Origin: Thalassia testudinum
Lineage: Eukaryota > Streptophyta > Magnoliopsida > Alismatales > Hydrocharitaceae
DNA length: 64,000 bases
Direction: 5' to 3'
Assembly (NCBI GenBank): GCA_037157565.1
Contig: JAZHRO010000014.1
Coordinates: 100,905,501 to 100,969,500, forward strand
The position numbers and the translations under genes were made by a program. Position 1 is the first letter of the stretch. Each line of letters opens with the position of its first letter. The notes beneath the pieces are model-generated. The model had not been told where the DNA came from, ran no database searches, and saw only the letters and a list, made by a program, of their open reading frames with translations. Shown here piece by piece: positions 22,971 to 34,748 of the stretch.

Positions 22971-23681
22971 CCAGACATCTGAAATAAAAAATTAGACGAC
23001 CAAAAAATTAAATCAGATGTCCGATAGTTTGAGAGATAGAAGTCATAACAGTAGATGTCCAAAAGAGTAACAAGACGTCCGAAAAATAGAAAGAATCATT
23101 CCAAGAAGAAAGAACAAAGAGATTCCCAAAAACCAAAAAAATCAAAGAGAGTCAATCACGGGCACAAATATATCCTCATAAAAGCTTTTATTAAAAGAAA
23201 ATATGAGATCTATGTGAGAAGATGTGATTACCAAAGGAAGAATATATGATCTTCCTTAACAAGAGGCCTTCTTATATTAAGAGAGGAGGATGCGGCAACA
23301 AATGTCCGATGAGTGCAGGAGACATTTGACAAGGCTCAGGAGGCGTCTGGCGAAGACCAGGAGACGTTCGGTGCTCTCAGGTTCTCTTCAAATGATCAGA
23401 AATTGAAGAATCTAGATGAAGAGAACTGGATGAGAGAGAGCTCTTTGGAGTGTTGTAGAAAGTGAAGAGTGAGAAATGGAAATGACCATGAGGTGGTGTT
23501 GCAGTTTAAGAGAGCATATCAAATAGAGAGAAGATTTCATCATAAAGAGGTCAAATATCCATTGGGTAAAAGGAAGATATAGCTTCAAATTTTGAATAAA
23601 AAAACATTCAAATATCATACATCTTTAGTTAAAGATAGATGCCCTAAAATAGTTATTCAGATGTCTAAAAGATGAATAAGA
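22971..23681 (-). other. F spacer between RNase H and extra ORF (first part)
   Basis: AT-rich, no credible ORF. It carries several AGACATCT- or AGATGTCC-like motifs. The CACTA transposon is inserted within one of them: the right flank reads AGACATCTGAAAG and the left flank ends in AGA. Confidence 0.55.
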
Positions 23682-24095
23682 CACTACAACAAAGAAGGGT
23701 ATTGGTCATTGTTAAAAGTTGTGACCAAAGGGTTTATAATCGTCACCAATTAGTGTCACCAAAAGTTGCATGGCGGAATGGTCTTTGGTGACGGTTCCAC
23801 CGAAAACCGTGACTAAAGGCTTTGGTCATAGTTCCACATAAAACCATAACCAAAGCCCCACCATTAGCTACATTTAAGAGTTTTGGTAATGGTTATAAAC
23901 TGTGACGAAATACCTCTAGTCATAGTTGTATAACCGTGACAAAGAAAGAGCTTTGGTCACGATTAATAACCATGACCAAAATTTGGCATGAAAGAAAAAG
24001 GGTTCCTTTGGTCACGGTTCCCTAATTATCACCAAAGGGGCTACCGTGACCAAAGGGTCCCTTTGGTCACGGTTAACCAACCATCACCAAAGGTC
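23682..24095. repeat. CACTA left terminal and subterminal repeats
   Basis: Begins with the 5' terminal repeat. Then follow about a dozen copies in both orientations of GGTCACGGTT-like or AACCGTGACCAAA-like units, the expected binding region for a TnpA-type protein. Confidence 0.8.
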
Positions 24096-25096
24096 TCTTA
24101 AAGCAAAACAAATAAATAAATATAAATATTTTAGCTGAAATATGTAAACAAAAAAGAAATTTTTTTATGGTGCAAAATAAAATGCAAATATTTGCAACTT
24201 TATGATCATATCTTGCAGACTTGTAAACCGGATGCAAACATCTATTTTCAATAAACAAGATCATTATTTACTCCTAACAATATGTTAAGAGCTCAAACTC
24301 AAAAATACTCAAACTAAGAAAACCCATGTATAGTCAAAAACCAAAATTGACATAAAGCCATACCGATTTATCATATCTAAGAAAATAAGTCAGGAATACT
24401 CAAATTGAAATGATAAACCCATGTATTATCATATCTAAGAAAACAAGGTAGAAATATTCAAACCAAAATCGAGCAAAATTAAACATTTTCAGCACATGAA
24501 TAAACTATCAACATACAATCACCAACACCCGTAGAGTGAGATATGCTTCCTTGTTTCAAAGATATCGAGTACATTCTCCATCATGAATACACAATTGTAG
24601 GATGTAGGTCTTACTACCTAGCAGTAACTACTGTTGTCCAAGTGCATTTCATGTTACACTTCAAACTTACATTTCACAGCAAGAAAAGTGCATGGACTTA
24701 AACCACTCAAGACATCAGTTTCAGAAAACTAGGATACAAGTGAATCACCCGATCAAGATGCTCTTTCAACTCGCCTTTCCCATGGCTTATGCGTAGATAG
24801 CAAGTGGATGCAATCAGTAGGCATCATCTATTTCCTCAAATGCTTTGGAGCCATCATAAGTAGATAAGGATGTACTTTGATGCTTTTGCAGGAATTTGCA
24901 TTAAGCGTAAAACCAATATCATTTGTTGAGAAGGAAAACCATGAAAAAAGATGCATGCTCATGTTACTCTTGCAGCATCTTTGATCCTTTGCAAGAGACT
25001 AGCTTAGTCTAAGCATAGAACTTATCCCAATAAATATCCCTCTAATGATTTATATAACAAATCATTTTTCTGTTTCAAAAAAAAAAAATCATTTTA
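23963..25096. repeat. CACTA tandem unit 1 (1134 bp)
   Basis: Starts TTAATAACCATGACC and ends in an A-run plus TCATTTTA. It is near-identical to the next unit at exactly 1134 bases spacing. The first ~130 bases are subterminal GGTCACGG repeats. The rest is AT-rich unique sequence with no credible gene. Confidence 0.9.
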
Positions 25097-26230
25097 TTAA
25101 TAACCATGACCAAAATTTGGCGTGAAAGAAAAAGGGTTCCTTTGGTCACGGTTCCCTAATTATCACCAAAGGGGCTACCGTGACCAAAGGGTCCCTTTGG
25201 TCACGGTTAACCAACCATCACCAAAGGTCTCTTAAAGCAAAACAAATAAATAAATATAAATATTTTAGCTGAAATATGTAAACTAAAAAGAAATTTTTTT
25301 ATGGTGCAAAATAAAATGCAAATATTTGCAACTTTATGATCATATCTTGCAGACTTGTAAAACGGATGCAAACATCTATTTTCAATAAACAAGATCATTA
25401 TTTACTCCTAACAATATGTTAAGAGCTCAAACTCAAAAATACTCAAACTAAGAAAACCCATGTATAGTCAAAAACCAAAATTGACATAAAGCCATACCGA
25501 TTTATCATATCTGAGAAAATAAGTCAGGAATACTCAAATTGAAATGATAAACCCATGTATTATCATATCTAAGAAAACAAGGTAGAAATATTCAAACCAA
25601 AATCGGGCAAAATTAAACATTTTCAGCACATGAATAAACTATCAACATACAATCACCAACACCCGTAGAGTGAGATATGCTTCCTTGTTTCAAAGATATC
25701 GAGTACATTCTCCATCATGAATACACAATTGTAGGATGTAGGTCTTACTACCTAGCAGTAACTACTGTTGTCCAAGTGCATTTCATGTTACACTTCAAAC
25801 TTACATTTCACAGCAAGAAAAGTGCATGGACTTAAACCACTCAAGACATCAGTTTCAGAAAACTAGGATACAAGTGAATCACCCGATCAAGATGCTCTTT
25901 CAACTCGCCTTTCCCATGGCTTATGCGTAGATAGCAAGTGGATGCAATCAGTAGGCATCATCTATTTCCTCAAATGCTTTGGAGCCATCATAAGTAGATA
26001 AGGATGTACTTTGATGCTTTTGCAGGAATTTGCATTAAGCGTAAAACCAATATCATTTGTTGAGAAGGAAAACCATGAAAAAAGATGCATGCTCATGTTA
26101 CTCTTGCGGCATCTTTGATCCTTTGCAAGAGACTAGCTTAGTCTAAGCATAGAACTTATCCCAATAAATATCCCTCTAATGATTTATATAACAAATCATT
26201 TTTCTGTTTCAAAAAAAAAAAATCATTTTA
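25097..26230. repeat. CACTA tandem unit 2 (1134 bp)
   Basis: Same content as unit 1 with a handful of substitutions, for example GGCGTGAAAG instead of GGCATGAAAG. Units 2 and 3 share GGCGTGAAAG. Confidence 0.9.
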
Positions 26231-26561
26231 TTAATAACCATGACCAAAATTTGGCGTGAAAGAAAAAGGGTTCCTTTGGTCACGGTTCCCTAATTATCAC
26301 CAAAGGGGCTACCGTGACCAAAGGGTCCCTTTGGTCACGGTTAACCAACCATCACCAAAGGTCTCTTAAAGCAAAACAAATAAATAAATATAAATATTTT
26401 AGCTGAAATATGTAAACAAAAAAGAAATTTTTTTAGGGTGCAAGATAAAATGCAAATATTTGCAACTTTATGATCATATCTTGCAGACTTGTAAAACGGA
26501 TGCAAACATCTATTTTCAATAAACAAGATCATTATTTACTCCTAACAATATGTTAAGAGCT
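26231..26561. repeat. CACTA tandem unit 3, left part
   Basis: Third copy, cut by A1 after GTTAAGAGCT. The rest is at 40445-41246. The rejoined unit length is 1133 bases. Confidence 0.9.
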
Positions 26562-27486
26562 TGATGAGAACCTCATCATGAGCCATAACTAGCTCATTTT
26601 GACCCAATACAAAGGATAAAAGCTCCTACATATCTCAAGGAAAGGCTTAACTCAGAGAATTCTGAGTTTGAGAAGAAAACCAGTCATAAGGGGTAAAAGT
26701 GCAATTTTACCAGTAAAATCTGCATACAGGGTAATTCAGGGCCCAAACACAGGTCAAAACAGCTTAATAAGAATAAAAGTGGGATGAGATGATCTAGCAA
26801 GGGCTACAGCACTTCCAAGGAACCAAATGATAATCTGTAACCCTAAAACAACCCACTTCAATTCACAAGGTTCGAGGCAAAGTAAAAATAGAATAAACCC
26901 TCTAAAATTCATAGAAAAATAATCTCTAGGGTTTAGAACCTTCAATTTGGCCTTTAGAACCCATTTTGACATACATTGAGAACCATGCCCAATTAATAAT
27001 TTATTTTGGGTTTTTGCGCAAATTGACCGGTCAAACAAGGTTTAATATGAAAATGAAATTCACCATCAGATTCCTTAGGTCCTAATTAGTCATGTATAAA
27101 AACTTGAGCCTAAGAAGAAACCTCCTTGACCGACTTCACACTTTGGTCCTCATATATTTACTCTTTGGCCCTCAACTTTTGAACCCTTGCATTTTGGCCC
27201 CTAACTCTCCTTCGTTCTTTGCAATCAGGTCCCTCCTGCAAAACCCTGCCAGCACCATGCTCCGGCGACCTTGCGCGGAGCATGGCGCCGCGCAGGGTGA
27301 GGTGGGGGACCTGGCAAGTAAACCGGGGGTGCCCTGCGTCGTCAGCCGTCGCAGGAGCACCCCCCTTGTCATTGTAGCCCACCATACCGGCCGTGCGAAC
27401 GCACGGACGGTATGGGTTCGTGTTCCGACCATTCTCCGGCGAGGGAGACACGTCGTCTCCCTCCGCCTTCCTCCCTGTTTCATCCC

Positions 27487-27494
27487 TATAAATA
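27487..27494 (+). promoter_or_regulatory. TATA box of the A1 5' LTR
   Basis: TATAAATA in CATCCCTATAAATACCCC. It is identical at 38512-38519 in the 3' LTR and 52398-52405 in A2. Transcription probably starts around 27520. Confidence 0.7.
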
Positions 27495-28112
27495 CCCCCC
27501 GCTGCTCCACCGACCAGGGCAGCCTGGATCTGACGGAGAAAATCCCCAACTTTCTTCTCTTCTTCCTCCGGCAGACGCTCACCAGCTCCGGCGGTTTCCT
27601 CCCCCTCCACCTCTTCGCTCTGCCGCAATACCAGCAGCAGAGACTTCCTCCCCTGCTCTTCCCGCGCCACGCCGCACCTAGCTGGCGCCTCTCCAGCCCT
27701 CTGCTCGCCGCCGCCCCTTCCCCTGGGCATCTTCTTCTCCGGCGACAGTCGATACGACTGTCGCCCTGTTCCTCCCCCTTCGTCCCTGCAAGTAAGCTAG
27801 AGCTACTCCCCTTCTCCTCCTCTTTCTTTCCCCGCTTTCAATTTAGTCAATTAAGCCCTCTACCGACCCTGACTCACCTTCACCCCCTTCGTCTCCGACC
27901 ACCCTCCGGCGAGCCGTTCCCATCACCTCAGCAACCCACACGGCTCGCCGACCCTCACCGCACCTCCGCCTCATCACACTGAGCACCCCCCACCCCTCCA
28001 CTGCCACTCCACACCTCCGTAACACTCCCCCGAACAAACCCATTCCTCCGGTTGCAGTCCGACCCAGGGCTGCCACCAGACACCTCCTTGCGGCCTGCCG
28101 CGCAGCTCCTCA

Positions 28113-28135
28113 CCTTCGCCGTGCCACGGCGAAGG
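28113..28135 (+). repeat. Hairpin in the A1 5' LTR
   Basis: CCTTCGCCG and CGGCGAAGG flank a 5-base loop. It is present in all five A and C LTRs here (39138-39160, 53023-53045, 54595-54617, 61742-61764). It lies downstream of the TATA box, so it would be transcribed. Confidence 0.75.
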
Positions 28136-28724
28136 TTCCCCAGTGGTTTGATTAGGCCGCGAGGCCATATTCGTGTCCGACAGGTTTTGAGGTCCGACCG
28201 CCATTGACGCACATTAAAGCAGCTTCTCCCGCGCTCCAGGCTTGAGGACGCCAGGTCTCCAGCTGCTGCGGAGTACGGGGCGTCGTGCGAAGGCAGCCAG
28301 CCAGCAACTTATGCAGATAGAAGCCGCAGCTGCAGAAGCCAAGCCGCGGTCTCCCAGCAGGCGCACGCGAGGAATGGTCTGCGTTTAGTCCCACATCGGT
28401 AAGCCTCACACACGTTCCACTGTTTAAATTGATTTCGTGCACTAGCCTCATTGCCTCAGTACACGGGGTGAGGTCCCCTTACACCCGCCCGGTTACCCGG
28501 TCTCGTCCGCGCTCACGCCTCGCGGACCTGACCCGACCCGACTTAGACTGACCTGCACTCCTCGCCCACCACGCACGCCGGTGGGCCTGGACCCGGGCCT
28601 GACCCGAACCCGATTACCCGGTAGCTCTGGGAGCTTTCCCAAGAGTGGTTTCAGAGAGAAAGAGAGACGCGGGGGGGGAGGGTAGAGTAGGTTTTGCCTC
28701 TTGACGAAAAACTCTGAAGTGTGC

Positions 28725-29215
28725 AGGCCAAAGAAGAAGAAGAAGACCCGCGGAAGAAGAAGTGCAGGCGAAGAAGAAGGAGCTGCACTGTAGCAAATGC
28801 ATAGTTAAGACGTCTAAGCACCGGGTCAGACGACGGAAAGTCAGCAGCCAGAGCAGGAAAGAAGGCAGGCTGAAGAAGAAGGAAGAGCAACGGCCAAAGC
28901 AGAAGAAGAAGAAAGGAAGACTTAGTAGCTGAAGGCAGAAGCTCTGCAGCCATAAAGAAAAAAAAAGGGAAAAGAGAAAGGGTCACCACGATTGCAGAAG
29001 AAGAAGAAGAGAGTTCAAGGCAGAAAACCAAAGAAGAAGAAGAACAAGGAGCTCTGAAGAAAGAAGAACATCACCAACGCAGGAACAGCAAGAAGAAGAA
29101 GAAGAGCATCACCATTGCAGAAGAAGAATATCACCTCTGCAGAACAGAGAGAAAGGAGATCTAAAGAAAGAGAGAAAGAAGAGCATCCCCCTCTGCAGAA
29201 CAAAGAGAAAACAAC
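28725..29215 (+). repeat. Purine-rich GAA-repeat tract of the A1 5' LTR
   Basis: Degenerate GAAGAAGAAG runs on the transcribed strand near the LTR end. Related tracts occur in A2 and, on the sense strand, in the C LTRs (the pyrimidine runs at 50850-51140 and 60880-61150 of the plus strand). GAA repeats can act as exonic splicing enhancers; whether they do here is unknown. Confidence 0.6.
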
Positions 29216-29414
29216 AAATTCTTTCCCTCTCTCTTTTTGTAAAAGAAACATGTATATCTCTAGAATACGACTTGCTCCCTGAGTTCGACCTCGGGAACTC
29301 TTTTATTTTCCGAGTAAAAAGTTTATATTTGAAGTGTTGGTCATAACCGGCTTTACTACAACGTTATAACAAAACCAAAACCCTCAAGCCCGGTTGCCGT
29401 TTCACGTTTCATTA

Positions 29415-29432
29415 TGGCGCCGTTGCCGGGGA
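29415..29432 (+). other. Primer-binding site of A1
   Basis: TGGCGCCGTTGCCGGGGA, complementary to the 3' end of plant tRNA-Asp. It starts 3 bases after the LTR. Confidence 0.9.
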
Positions 29433-29508
29433 GCAACGGCTATTCTAGAGGTAAACATTCCTGTTTCTTTTAAGTTCTGATAATCTCCTCTCTTTTGTGC
29501 ATCTACAG

Positions 29509-29554
29509 GAACTCAAGAAGACAAGCAACCACACGACAACCACTCCGAAGACAG
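29509..29554 (+). other. Exon-like block in the A1 leader
   Basis: 46 nt preceded by a pyrimidine-rich run ending GTGCATCTACAG and followed by GTAAATTTTT. It lies 76 nt after the primer site. Counterparts in B2, B4 and C have 48, 48 and 47 nt. A possible upstream donor is GAG/GTAAAC at 29449-29455, which would give an intron of about 60 nt; CAA/GTAAGC near 27791 in the LTR is another. Confidence 0.5.
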
Positions 29555-30341
29555 GTAAATTTTTCCTCTCACTATTAACCCCTAAACTCTAAAGAGGAAG
29601 AAAAGAAAAGAACAAGCAATATAGGGCTAACCTGCCTTCCATACTTAGTAACCATAAAGAGTTGCATGTTTTCAACTCATCACTCCTGCACACTATTAAG
29701 GGTATTTAAGGGCTAACACATTCTTGCTTGAGCCCTAATTGCCCAACAAAGAGTTAAATGGACCAAGTAGATCCAACATAAGGTCAAACATTAGGATTTC
29801 AGTAGAGACACACCCCTTAATCAAGAATTGAGGAAATCCAAAAGAGGTGTGCCCAAGCCATTGATTGAAAATAATTAACAAGAAAAATCCTAAACAATTG
29901 GCTCTCTCTAAACACTTGAACCCTAAAAGAAAGGACCCAAAAAGCTCTCAAGGAAAACAAGAGGTAAAGTTGACCCCTTTGGGTTAACCAACCTTAAATT
30001 AGGTCACTCTTTGCACTTAAAAAGACTAAAGTTCAAGTGAAACCTTAAGCACCCTGATCTTAAAATTGGTAGACTTAAGAGGTCAAGATCCCCATTCTGG
30101 TCTACCTGGAACCGCAGTGACAAGAGAGGTCGGGTGGGGGAAACCCTGTAACCCGTGGGGACGCTCTACCGTGTAGGGGTCTTCGCGGGACTCTCCCTCT
30201 CTGGCTGCCCAGGTAATTCTCAGGTGGACGATCTTTCTGATCAAGGGGTCCATCTGCCCCGCACCTCTATAGTCACCCAACACATTTTTGGGTGTCTTGA
30301 TTGGGTCCAGCGCCTTCTAAACTTACCTCTCCCAACTGTGC

Positions 30342-33300
30342 ATGTACGGAAGGAGGTCTCTAAGACCATCCTTAAGACCTCCATTAGAAATTCGCTCTCG
30401 TCAAGGCCAAGCCTCGACGCCCGTATTTGTGCAGCAACACCCTCACATTATTCTCTCTTCTGATTCAGAACCAAGTTCTTCTTCTTCCATCATCATGGCT
30501 CAGCCAGTTGAGGAAGAAAATAATCTGGAACATCAGCTCCAGCGACTCAATGACCTCTTCCAAAACTTCGTGCACCCACCACAGCGTCCTATGATGCGGG
30601 ACCACTACAATCCTGCTGCGGTGGCCATTGAGCCTCGAGTCAGAATCCTGATTGGAGGACCTGATTCTGAACTAAAGCCCAACATGATTCATGCTATACC
30701 TAAATTCCATGGGCTTAATTCTGAAGATCCCTTCCAGCACATCAAACAGCTAAAGCATCTGGCCCACACTTTTGGATCAGATGCGCAAAATCGGGATATT
30801 CTTCTCATGAAGATGTTCTCCTTTTCCCTTATGGACAAGGCCGCCCATTGGTATCAAACTCAGACCCGGCCGATCAACACTTGGGAAGAACTTCAATCCG
30901 AGTTTTTGAAAAAGTTCTTTCCCGTTGGTCGGACCAACGCCTTGCGCCATCAGATTACACACTTCACCCAACAATCAGGAGAACCTCTCCATGAGGCATG
31001 GGATCGTTTTCAGGATCTCATGAGAAAGTGCCCCCATCACGGAGTTCCTAAATGGGAACAAGTCCAATCTTTTTACCAGGGACTCCGTGAGGACATCCGC
31101 CTTTTCGTCAATGCAACCTGCGGAGGAAACATCATGGGTCAACATGAGGACACCGTATGGGAGATTCTCGAAAACATGTGCGAGAACTCCATCAACAATG
31201 ACTCCATGGGATTATTCGACAGGACGAATACCTGCGCAGCGACGAATCTTAAGGGAGCACATGAGACGCAGGACCTGTCCGCATCAGTCGACCTGGAATT
31301 AATGGCCAGTCGATTGGACAAGGTCTCAATCATTGAAAAGAAGGTGGATGAGCTGACTCAGCACTTGCAGCGAGCCACCTCTGCGCGTAACTCCTTTGCA
31401 CAACCTCCTTCCACACAGGAGACTGTGCAAAACATCCTCCACCGATCCTCCCTTGGGATGGATCCATATCCATCCCCATCTGATTCTTGGACTGGAAGAT
31501 CATCCGATCCTTTCTTCACCAGCCGGGGGAACTCCATTCCTCCTTTCCCTGATTCTCAGGAGGTTCCTCAGACCTGCGAGGACCTCAACGCCATCCAGAA
31601 CGACCCATTCTCCAACACTTACAACCCTGGATGGCGAAACCATCCCAATTTTCAGTGGGCGGGAAATTCCCAAACCCAAAGACCACCTTTTCAGTCCCGC
31701 CCACAGCCCTCTCATCACTACCAGCCGCCTCAGCCTCGGCCCAACCCTACTTATCCATCAGGGCCAAATCAAGATCAAATGTCCTTAATCCTTCAGACTC
31801 TGGCTGACATTCAAAAATCGAATGCGGCCATTCAAAAACAGCACAAGGACGAGCTTACTGAAGTTAAAACTCAACTAGCCCAGTTGGCAAATTCTCGCCA
31901 GCCAGGCACACTCCCTTCCCAACCCCTTCCTAACCCAAATAACGTGCCAACCCAGAAGCGCGTTATGAATCCAAATTTAGGCCACGCTCAATGGATTTAT
32001 CAGGCCCCCACTGCTCCATCTCCAGACGAGATGGATGCCTCAACTTCTCGTGTGGGATTTCAGCAGCAGCCACCCCTCCTACCAAACCCAAACCAAAATC
32101 AGGCCGGATTAAATTCTGTAACAACACGTAGTGGTAAGACAACTCAGGACCCGCATTATCCAAACCACTCCCAGCCTGATAACCATGACCCTAGGATAGT
32201 TATCCAAGGTACCGCTGTTCCAGACCCACAACCTGGACCTATCATAGAGGAACCAACCAAGATCCCGTTTCCCGAGGCCCTGACCAAGGGAAAGAAGACC
32301 ACCAAACCCGTGGCCCCTGAGGAGGACCTGGTCAAGCTCTTTGAGCAGGTCCACATAAACATCCCCTTGATGGATGCAATCCGCCACGTACCAGCTTACG
32401 CACGATTTCTAAAGAATATATGTACACCCCAGCGTAAGCCGCGAACCAAGGGAGGGAGCCCAATTGTTCTGTCAGAGCAAGCCAGCTCTGTAATCCTTAG
32501 TAGACTCCCACCCAAGGCAAAAGATCCTGGAACTCCCCTAATCTCCTGTAAGATAGGTGGTACCCAATTTGATAGAGCATTGTTAGACTTAGGTGCATCT
32601 ATAAATCTGATACCCACATCCTTACTTGACCATCTGGAAGAATCTGAGCTGAAACCAACCGAGGTGACATTACAATTAGCAGATCGATCTATAAAGTCAC
32701 CAAAAGGGATTCTCGAGGATGTTATCGTGAGAGTGCGGGATTTCTATTTTCCAGTGGACTTTATAGTCTTAGACATGGATGCACCTGAGAACCCTAGGGA
32801 TACACCAATCATTCTAGGGAGACCTTTCTTGGCTACTGCTAGAGCCAACATCAGCTGTGAGGAGGGCCAAATAGAGCTTAAGTTTGGAGATCAAACACTG
32901 AAAATTGATATATTTAAGGCCCAACAAGGAATTAATTGCGGCGTCATCGAGCAAATTTGTGACATCAAGACTTTGGTTGATGAATCACACCTCCAGAATG
33001 ACTTGAGTATGCCTCATCAACCACAGAAGGATCTTGACCCGCAAACAGAGGAGTCAAATCCAGATGTGCACAACCCAGTAACTCCCACCCTTGAACCTCA
33101 CATCTATACTGAACCACCCGCTGCTGCTGAAAACCCCATCCTCGAACTGAAACCCCTTCCTGCTCATTTGAAATACATCTTTTTGGGTTCTAATCAGACC
33201 CTTCCTGTGATCATCAATTCCAACCTCAGTCCTGAACAGGAATCCCGTCTGATTGTTGTCCTCCAGCAACATCGCAGAGCCATCGGATGGACTCTCGATG

Positions 33301-34748
33301 ATTTGACTGGAATAAGTCCCTCTTATTGTACTCATCATATCTATTCAGAAGAGGGCACACGACCTTCTCGTGAAATGCAGAGACGCTTAAACCCCAATCT
33401 GCAGGAGGTCGTGAAAAAGGAGATCATCAAGTGGTTGGATGCCGGGATCATCTACCCGATCTCCGATAGTCGTTGGGTGAGCCCAATTCAGGTCGTGCCT
33501 AAGAAGGCAGGACTCACCACTATAACGACTGAGACCGGAGAAATCATTCCTACCCGATTAGCCAACTCGTGGAGAGTCTGTATAGATTACCGTCGACTCA
33601 ATTCCTCCACGAAGAAGGATCATTTCCCACTACCCTTCATTGATCAAATTCTCGAAAAACTAGCGGGAAATAGGTTCTTCTGCTTTCTTGACGGGTACTC
33701 CGGTTATAACCAGGTGGCAATCCATCCTGAGGACCAAGAAAAGACCACGTTCACCTGCCCCTTCGGAACATACGCTTTCCGAAGGATGCCTTTCGGTCTT
33801 TGCAATGCACCCGCTACTTTTCAGCGATGCATGCTTGCCATATTCTCAGATATGGTAGGTGATTATCTGGAAGTCTTCATGGATGACTTTTCAGTTTTCG
33901 GAGCATCATTCGACGATTGCCTCCAACACTTGGTCCAGATACTCAGGCGGTGCATCGACGTGAATTTGGTTCTTTCTTGGGAAAAGAGCCATTTCATGGT
34001 GCCTGAGGGAATTGTCCTGGGACACTCAATTTCGGAGAAAGGTATCCAAGTGGATCGAGCTAATGTTAATCTGATTTCTCACCTTCCTATGCCTAGCTCG
34101 ATCAGGGACATCCGATCCTTTTTAGGGCATGTCGGTTTTTATCGACGATTTATCCCTGATTTTTCAAAAATCGCACGCCCCCTGACCACTCTTCTCTCCA
34201 AGGATGTTCCCTTCGAAATCTCCAAGGAATGCACTCAAGCATTTGAAATCCTGCGTAACCGAGTCACCCAAGCCCCGATCCTACAGTCCCCTGATTGGTC
34301 TCAACCCTTTGAGATCATGTGTGATGCATCCGACTTCGCTGTAGGAGCGGTTTTGGGGCAGAAAAATGACAAGAAACCGGTGGTCATTTACTACGCCAGC
34401 AAAACACTCGATGAGGCTCAGCGTAACTATACAGTTACTGAGAAAGAGCTGCTAGCTGTAGTATTTGCCCTAGAGAAGTTCAGATCGTACCTTCTGGGTT
34501 CCCATGTCATCATATACTCGGATCACACGGCTGTGAGGCATCTCCTTGCAAAGAAGGACGTGAAACCTCGATTGATCCGATGGATCTTGCTGTTGCAAGA
34601 ATTTGACCTCGAGATTCGCAATAAAGCGGGAAAACAAAACGTGGTAGCTGATCACTTGTCCCGTCTTCCTTCTGAAATAATAGACCCTTCCGGACCCATC
34701 ACTGAGCATTTTCCCGATGAGCACCTGCTGCCTTCCATGGTTTGCTAA
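30342..34748 (+). CDS. gag-pol: A1 Gag-protease-RT-RNase H polyprotein
   Basis: 1468 codons. The ATG at 30342 is supported by MYGRRSLRP, similar to the gag starts of B1 and B2. A Met at residue 52 (MAQPVEEE) is an alternative. A Retrotrans_gag domain spans about residues 117-283 ([41 protein letters not shown]), with no CCHC knuckle. The aspartic protease has [14 protein letters not shown] with D749 catalytic. RT has CIDYRRLN at 1080, [15 protein letters not shown], and FMDD at 1179-1182 in place of YMDD. RNase H has [13 protein letters not shown] with D1328, then [12 protein letters not shown] and YSDHTAV. These features place it in the Athila clade. It makes the capsid and copies the element RNA in cytoplasmic particles. 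The frame ends within 32 bases of overlap with integrase. Confidence 0.95.
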   Translation: MYGRRSLRPSLRPPLEIRSRQGQASTPVFVQQHPHIILSSDSEPSSSSSIIMAQPVEEENNLEHQLQRLNDLFQNFVHPPQRPMMRDHYNPAAVAIEPRVRILIGGPDSELKPNMIHAIPKFHGLNSEDPFQHIKQLKHLAHTFGSDAQNRDILLMKMFSFSLMDKAAHWYQTQTRPINTWEELQSEFLKKFFPVGRTNALRHQITHFTQQSGEPLHEAWDRFQDLMRKCPHHGVPKWEQVQSFYQGLREDIRLFVNATCGGNIMGQHEDTVWEILENMCENSINNDSMGLFDRTNTCAATNLKGAHETQDLSASVDLELMASRLDKVSIIEKKVDELTQHLQRATSARNSFAQPPSTQETVQNILHRSSLGMDPYPSPSDSWTGRSSDPFFTSRGNSIPPFPDSQEVPQTCEDLNAIQNDPFSNTYNPGWRNHPNFQWAGNSQTQRPPFQSRPQPSHHYQPPQPRPNPTYPSGPNQDQMSLILQTLADIQKSNAAIQKQHKDELTEVKTQLAQLANSRQPGTLPSQPLPNPNNVPTQKRVMNPNLGHAQWIYQAPTAPSPDEMDASTSRVGFQQQPPLLPNPNQNQAGLNSVTTRSGKTTQDPHYPNHSQPDNHDPRIVIQGTAVPDPQPGPIIEEPTKIPFPEALTKGKKTTKPVAPEEDLVKLFEQVHINIPLMDAIRHVPAYARFLKNICTPQRKPRTKGGSPIVLSEQASSVILSRLPPKAKDPGTPLISCKIGGTQFDRALLDLGASINLIPTSLLDHLEESELKPTEVTLQLADRSIKSPKGILEDVIVRVRDFYFPVDFIVLDMDAPENPRDTPIILGRPFLATARANISCEEGQIELKFGDQTLKIDIFKAQQGINCGVIEQICDIKTLVDESHLQNDLSMPHQPQKDLDPQTEESNPDVHNPVTPTLEPHIYTEPPAAAENPILELKPLPAHLKYIFLGSNQTLPVIINSNLSPEQESRLIVVLQQHRRAIGWTLDDLTGISPSYCTHHIYSEEGTRPSREMQRRLNPNLQEVVKKEIIKWLDAGIIYPISDSRWVSPIQVVPKKAGLTTITTETGEIIPTRLANSWRVCIDYRRLNSSTKKDHFPLPFIDQILEKLAGNRFFCFLDGYSGYNQVAIHPEDQEKTTFTCPFGTYAFRRMPFGLCNAPATFQRCMLAIFSDMVGDYLEVFMDDFSVFGASFDDCLQHLVQILRRCIDVNLVLSWEKSHFMVPEGIVLGHSISEKGIQVDRANVNLISHLPMPSSIRDIRSFLGHVGFYRRFIPDFSKIARPLTTLLSKDVPFEISKECTQAFEILRNRVTQAPILQSPDWSQPFEIMCDASDFAVGAVLGQKNDKKPVVIYYASKTLDEAQRNYTVTEKELLAVVFALEKFRSYLLGSHVIIYSDHTAVRHLLAKKDVKPRLIRWILLLQEFDLEIRNKAGKQNVVADHLSRLPSEIIDPSGPITEHFPDEHLLPSMVC

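Larger units (their letters stand above)
19860..23681 (-). mobile_element. F (left part): copia retrotransposon with an extra 3' ORF
   Basis: Minus-strand copia element: 3' LTR (19860-21433), polypurine tract, a degraded extra ORF (21774-22970) and a spacer. The CACTA transposon inserts at 23681/23682, and F resumes at 44734-45248 with the end of RNase H. There D interrupts it. The extra ORF between RNase H and the 3' LTR is the place of envelope-like ORFs in Sireviruses. Confidence 0.75.
26562..29411 (+). repeat. A1 5' LTR
   Basis: TGATGAGAACC...CACGTTTCA. The first ~600 bases are AT-rich, then a GC-rich stretch (27230-28620) carries the TATA box. A purine-rich GAAGAA tract (28725-29215) precedes the end. 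ORFs on both strands of the GC-rich part overlap each other and appear non-coding. Confidence 0.95.
29412..30341 (+). other. A1 untranslated leader
   Basis: Non-coding stretch between the 5' LTR and gag-pol. It contains the primer site, the exon-like block 29509-29554 and a block at about 30083-30310 that is highly similar to the C leader (59520-59760, minus), including CAAGAGAGGTCGGGTGG and GGGACGCTCTACCGTGT. A possible acceptor TTGATTGGGTCCAG ends at 30310, 31 bases before the gag ATG. Confidence 0.75.

Noticed and set aside
24073..26532. 63-codon minus-strand ORF repeated three times
   Set aside because: Repeated because the 1134-bp unit is. It has no domain, its differences are not biased to silent sites as far as visible, and part of it is subterminal repeat.
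23963..26561. Regularly spaced repeats as a CRISPR array or satellite
   Set aside because: Units are 1134 bases, only three, inside a plant CACTA element; no short repeat-spacer pattern.
27092..27982. 296-codon plus-strand ORF and overlapping 190- and 136-codon minus-strand ORFs in the A LTR
   Set aside because: All lie in a GC-rich LTR stretch, overlap on both strands and are repeated at 38117-38755 and 52002-52793 only because the LTR is repeated. In A2 the frames shift, so there is no sign of protein-level conservation.
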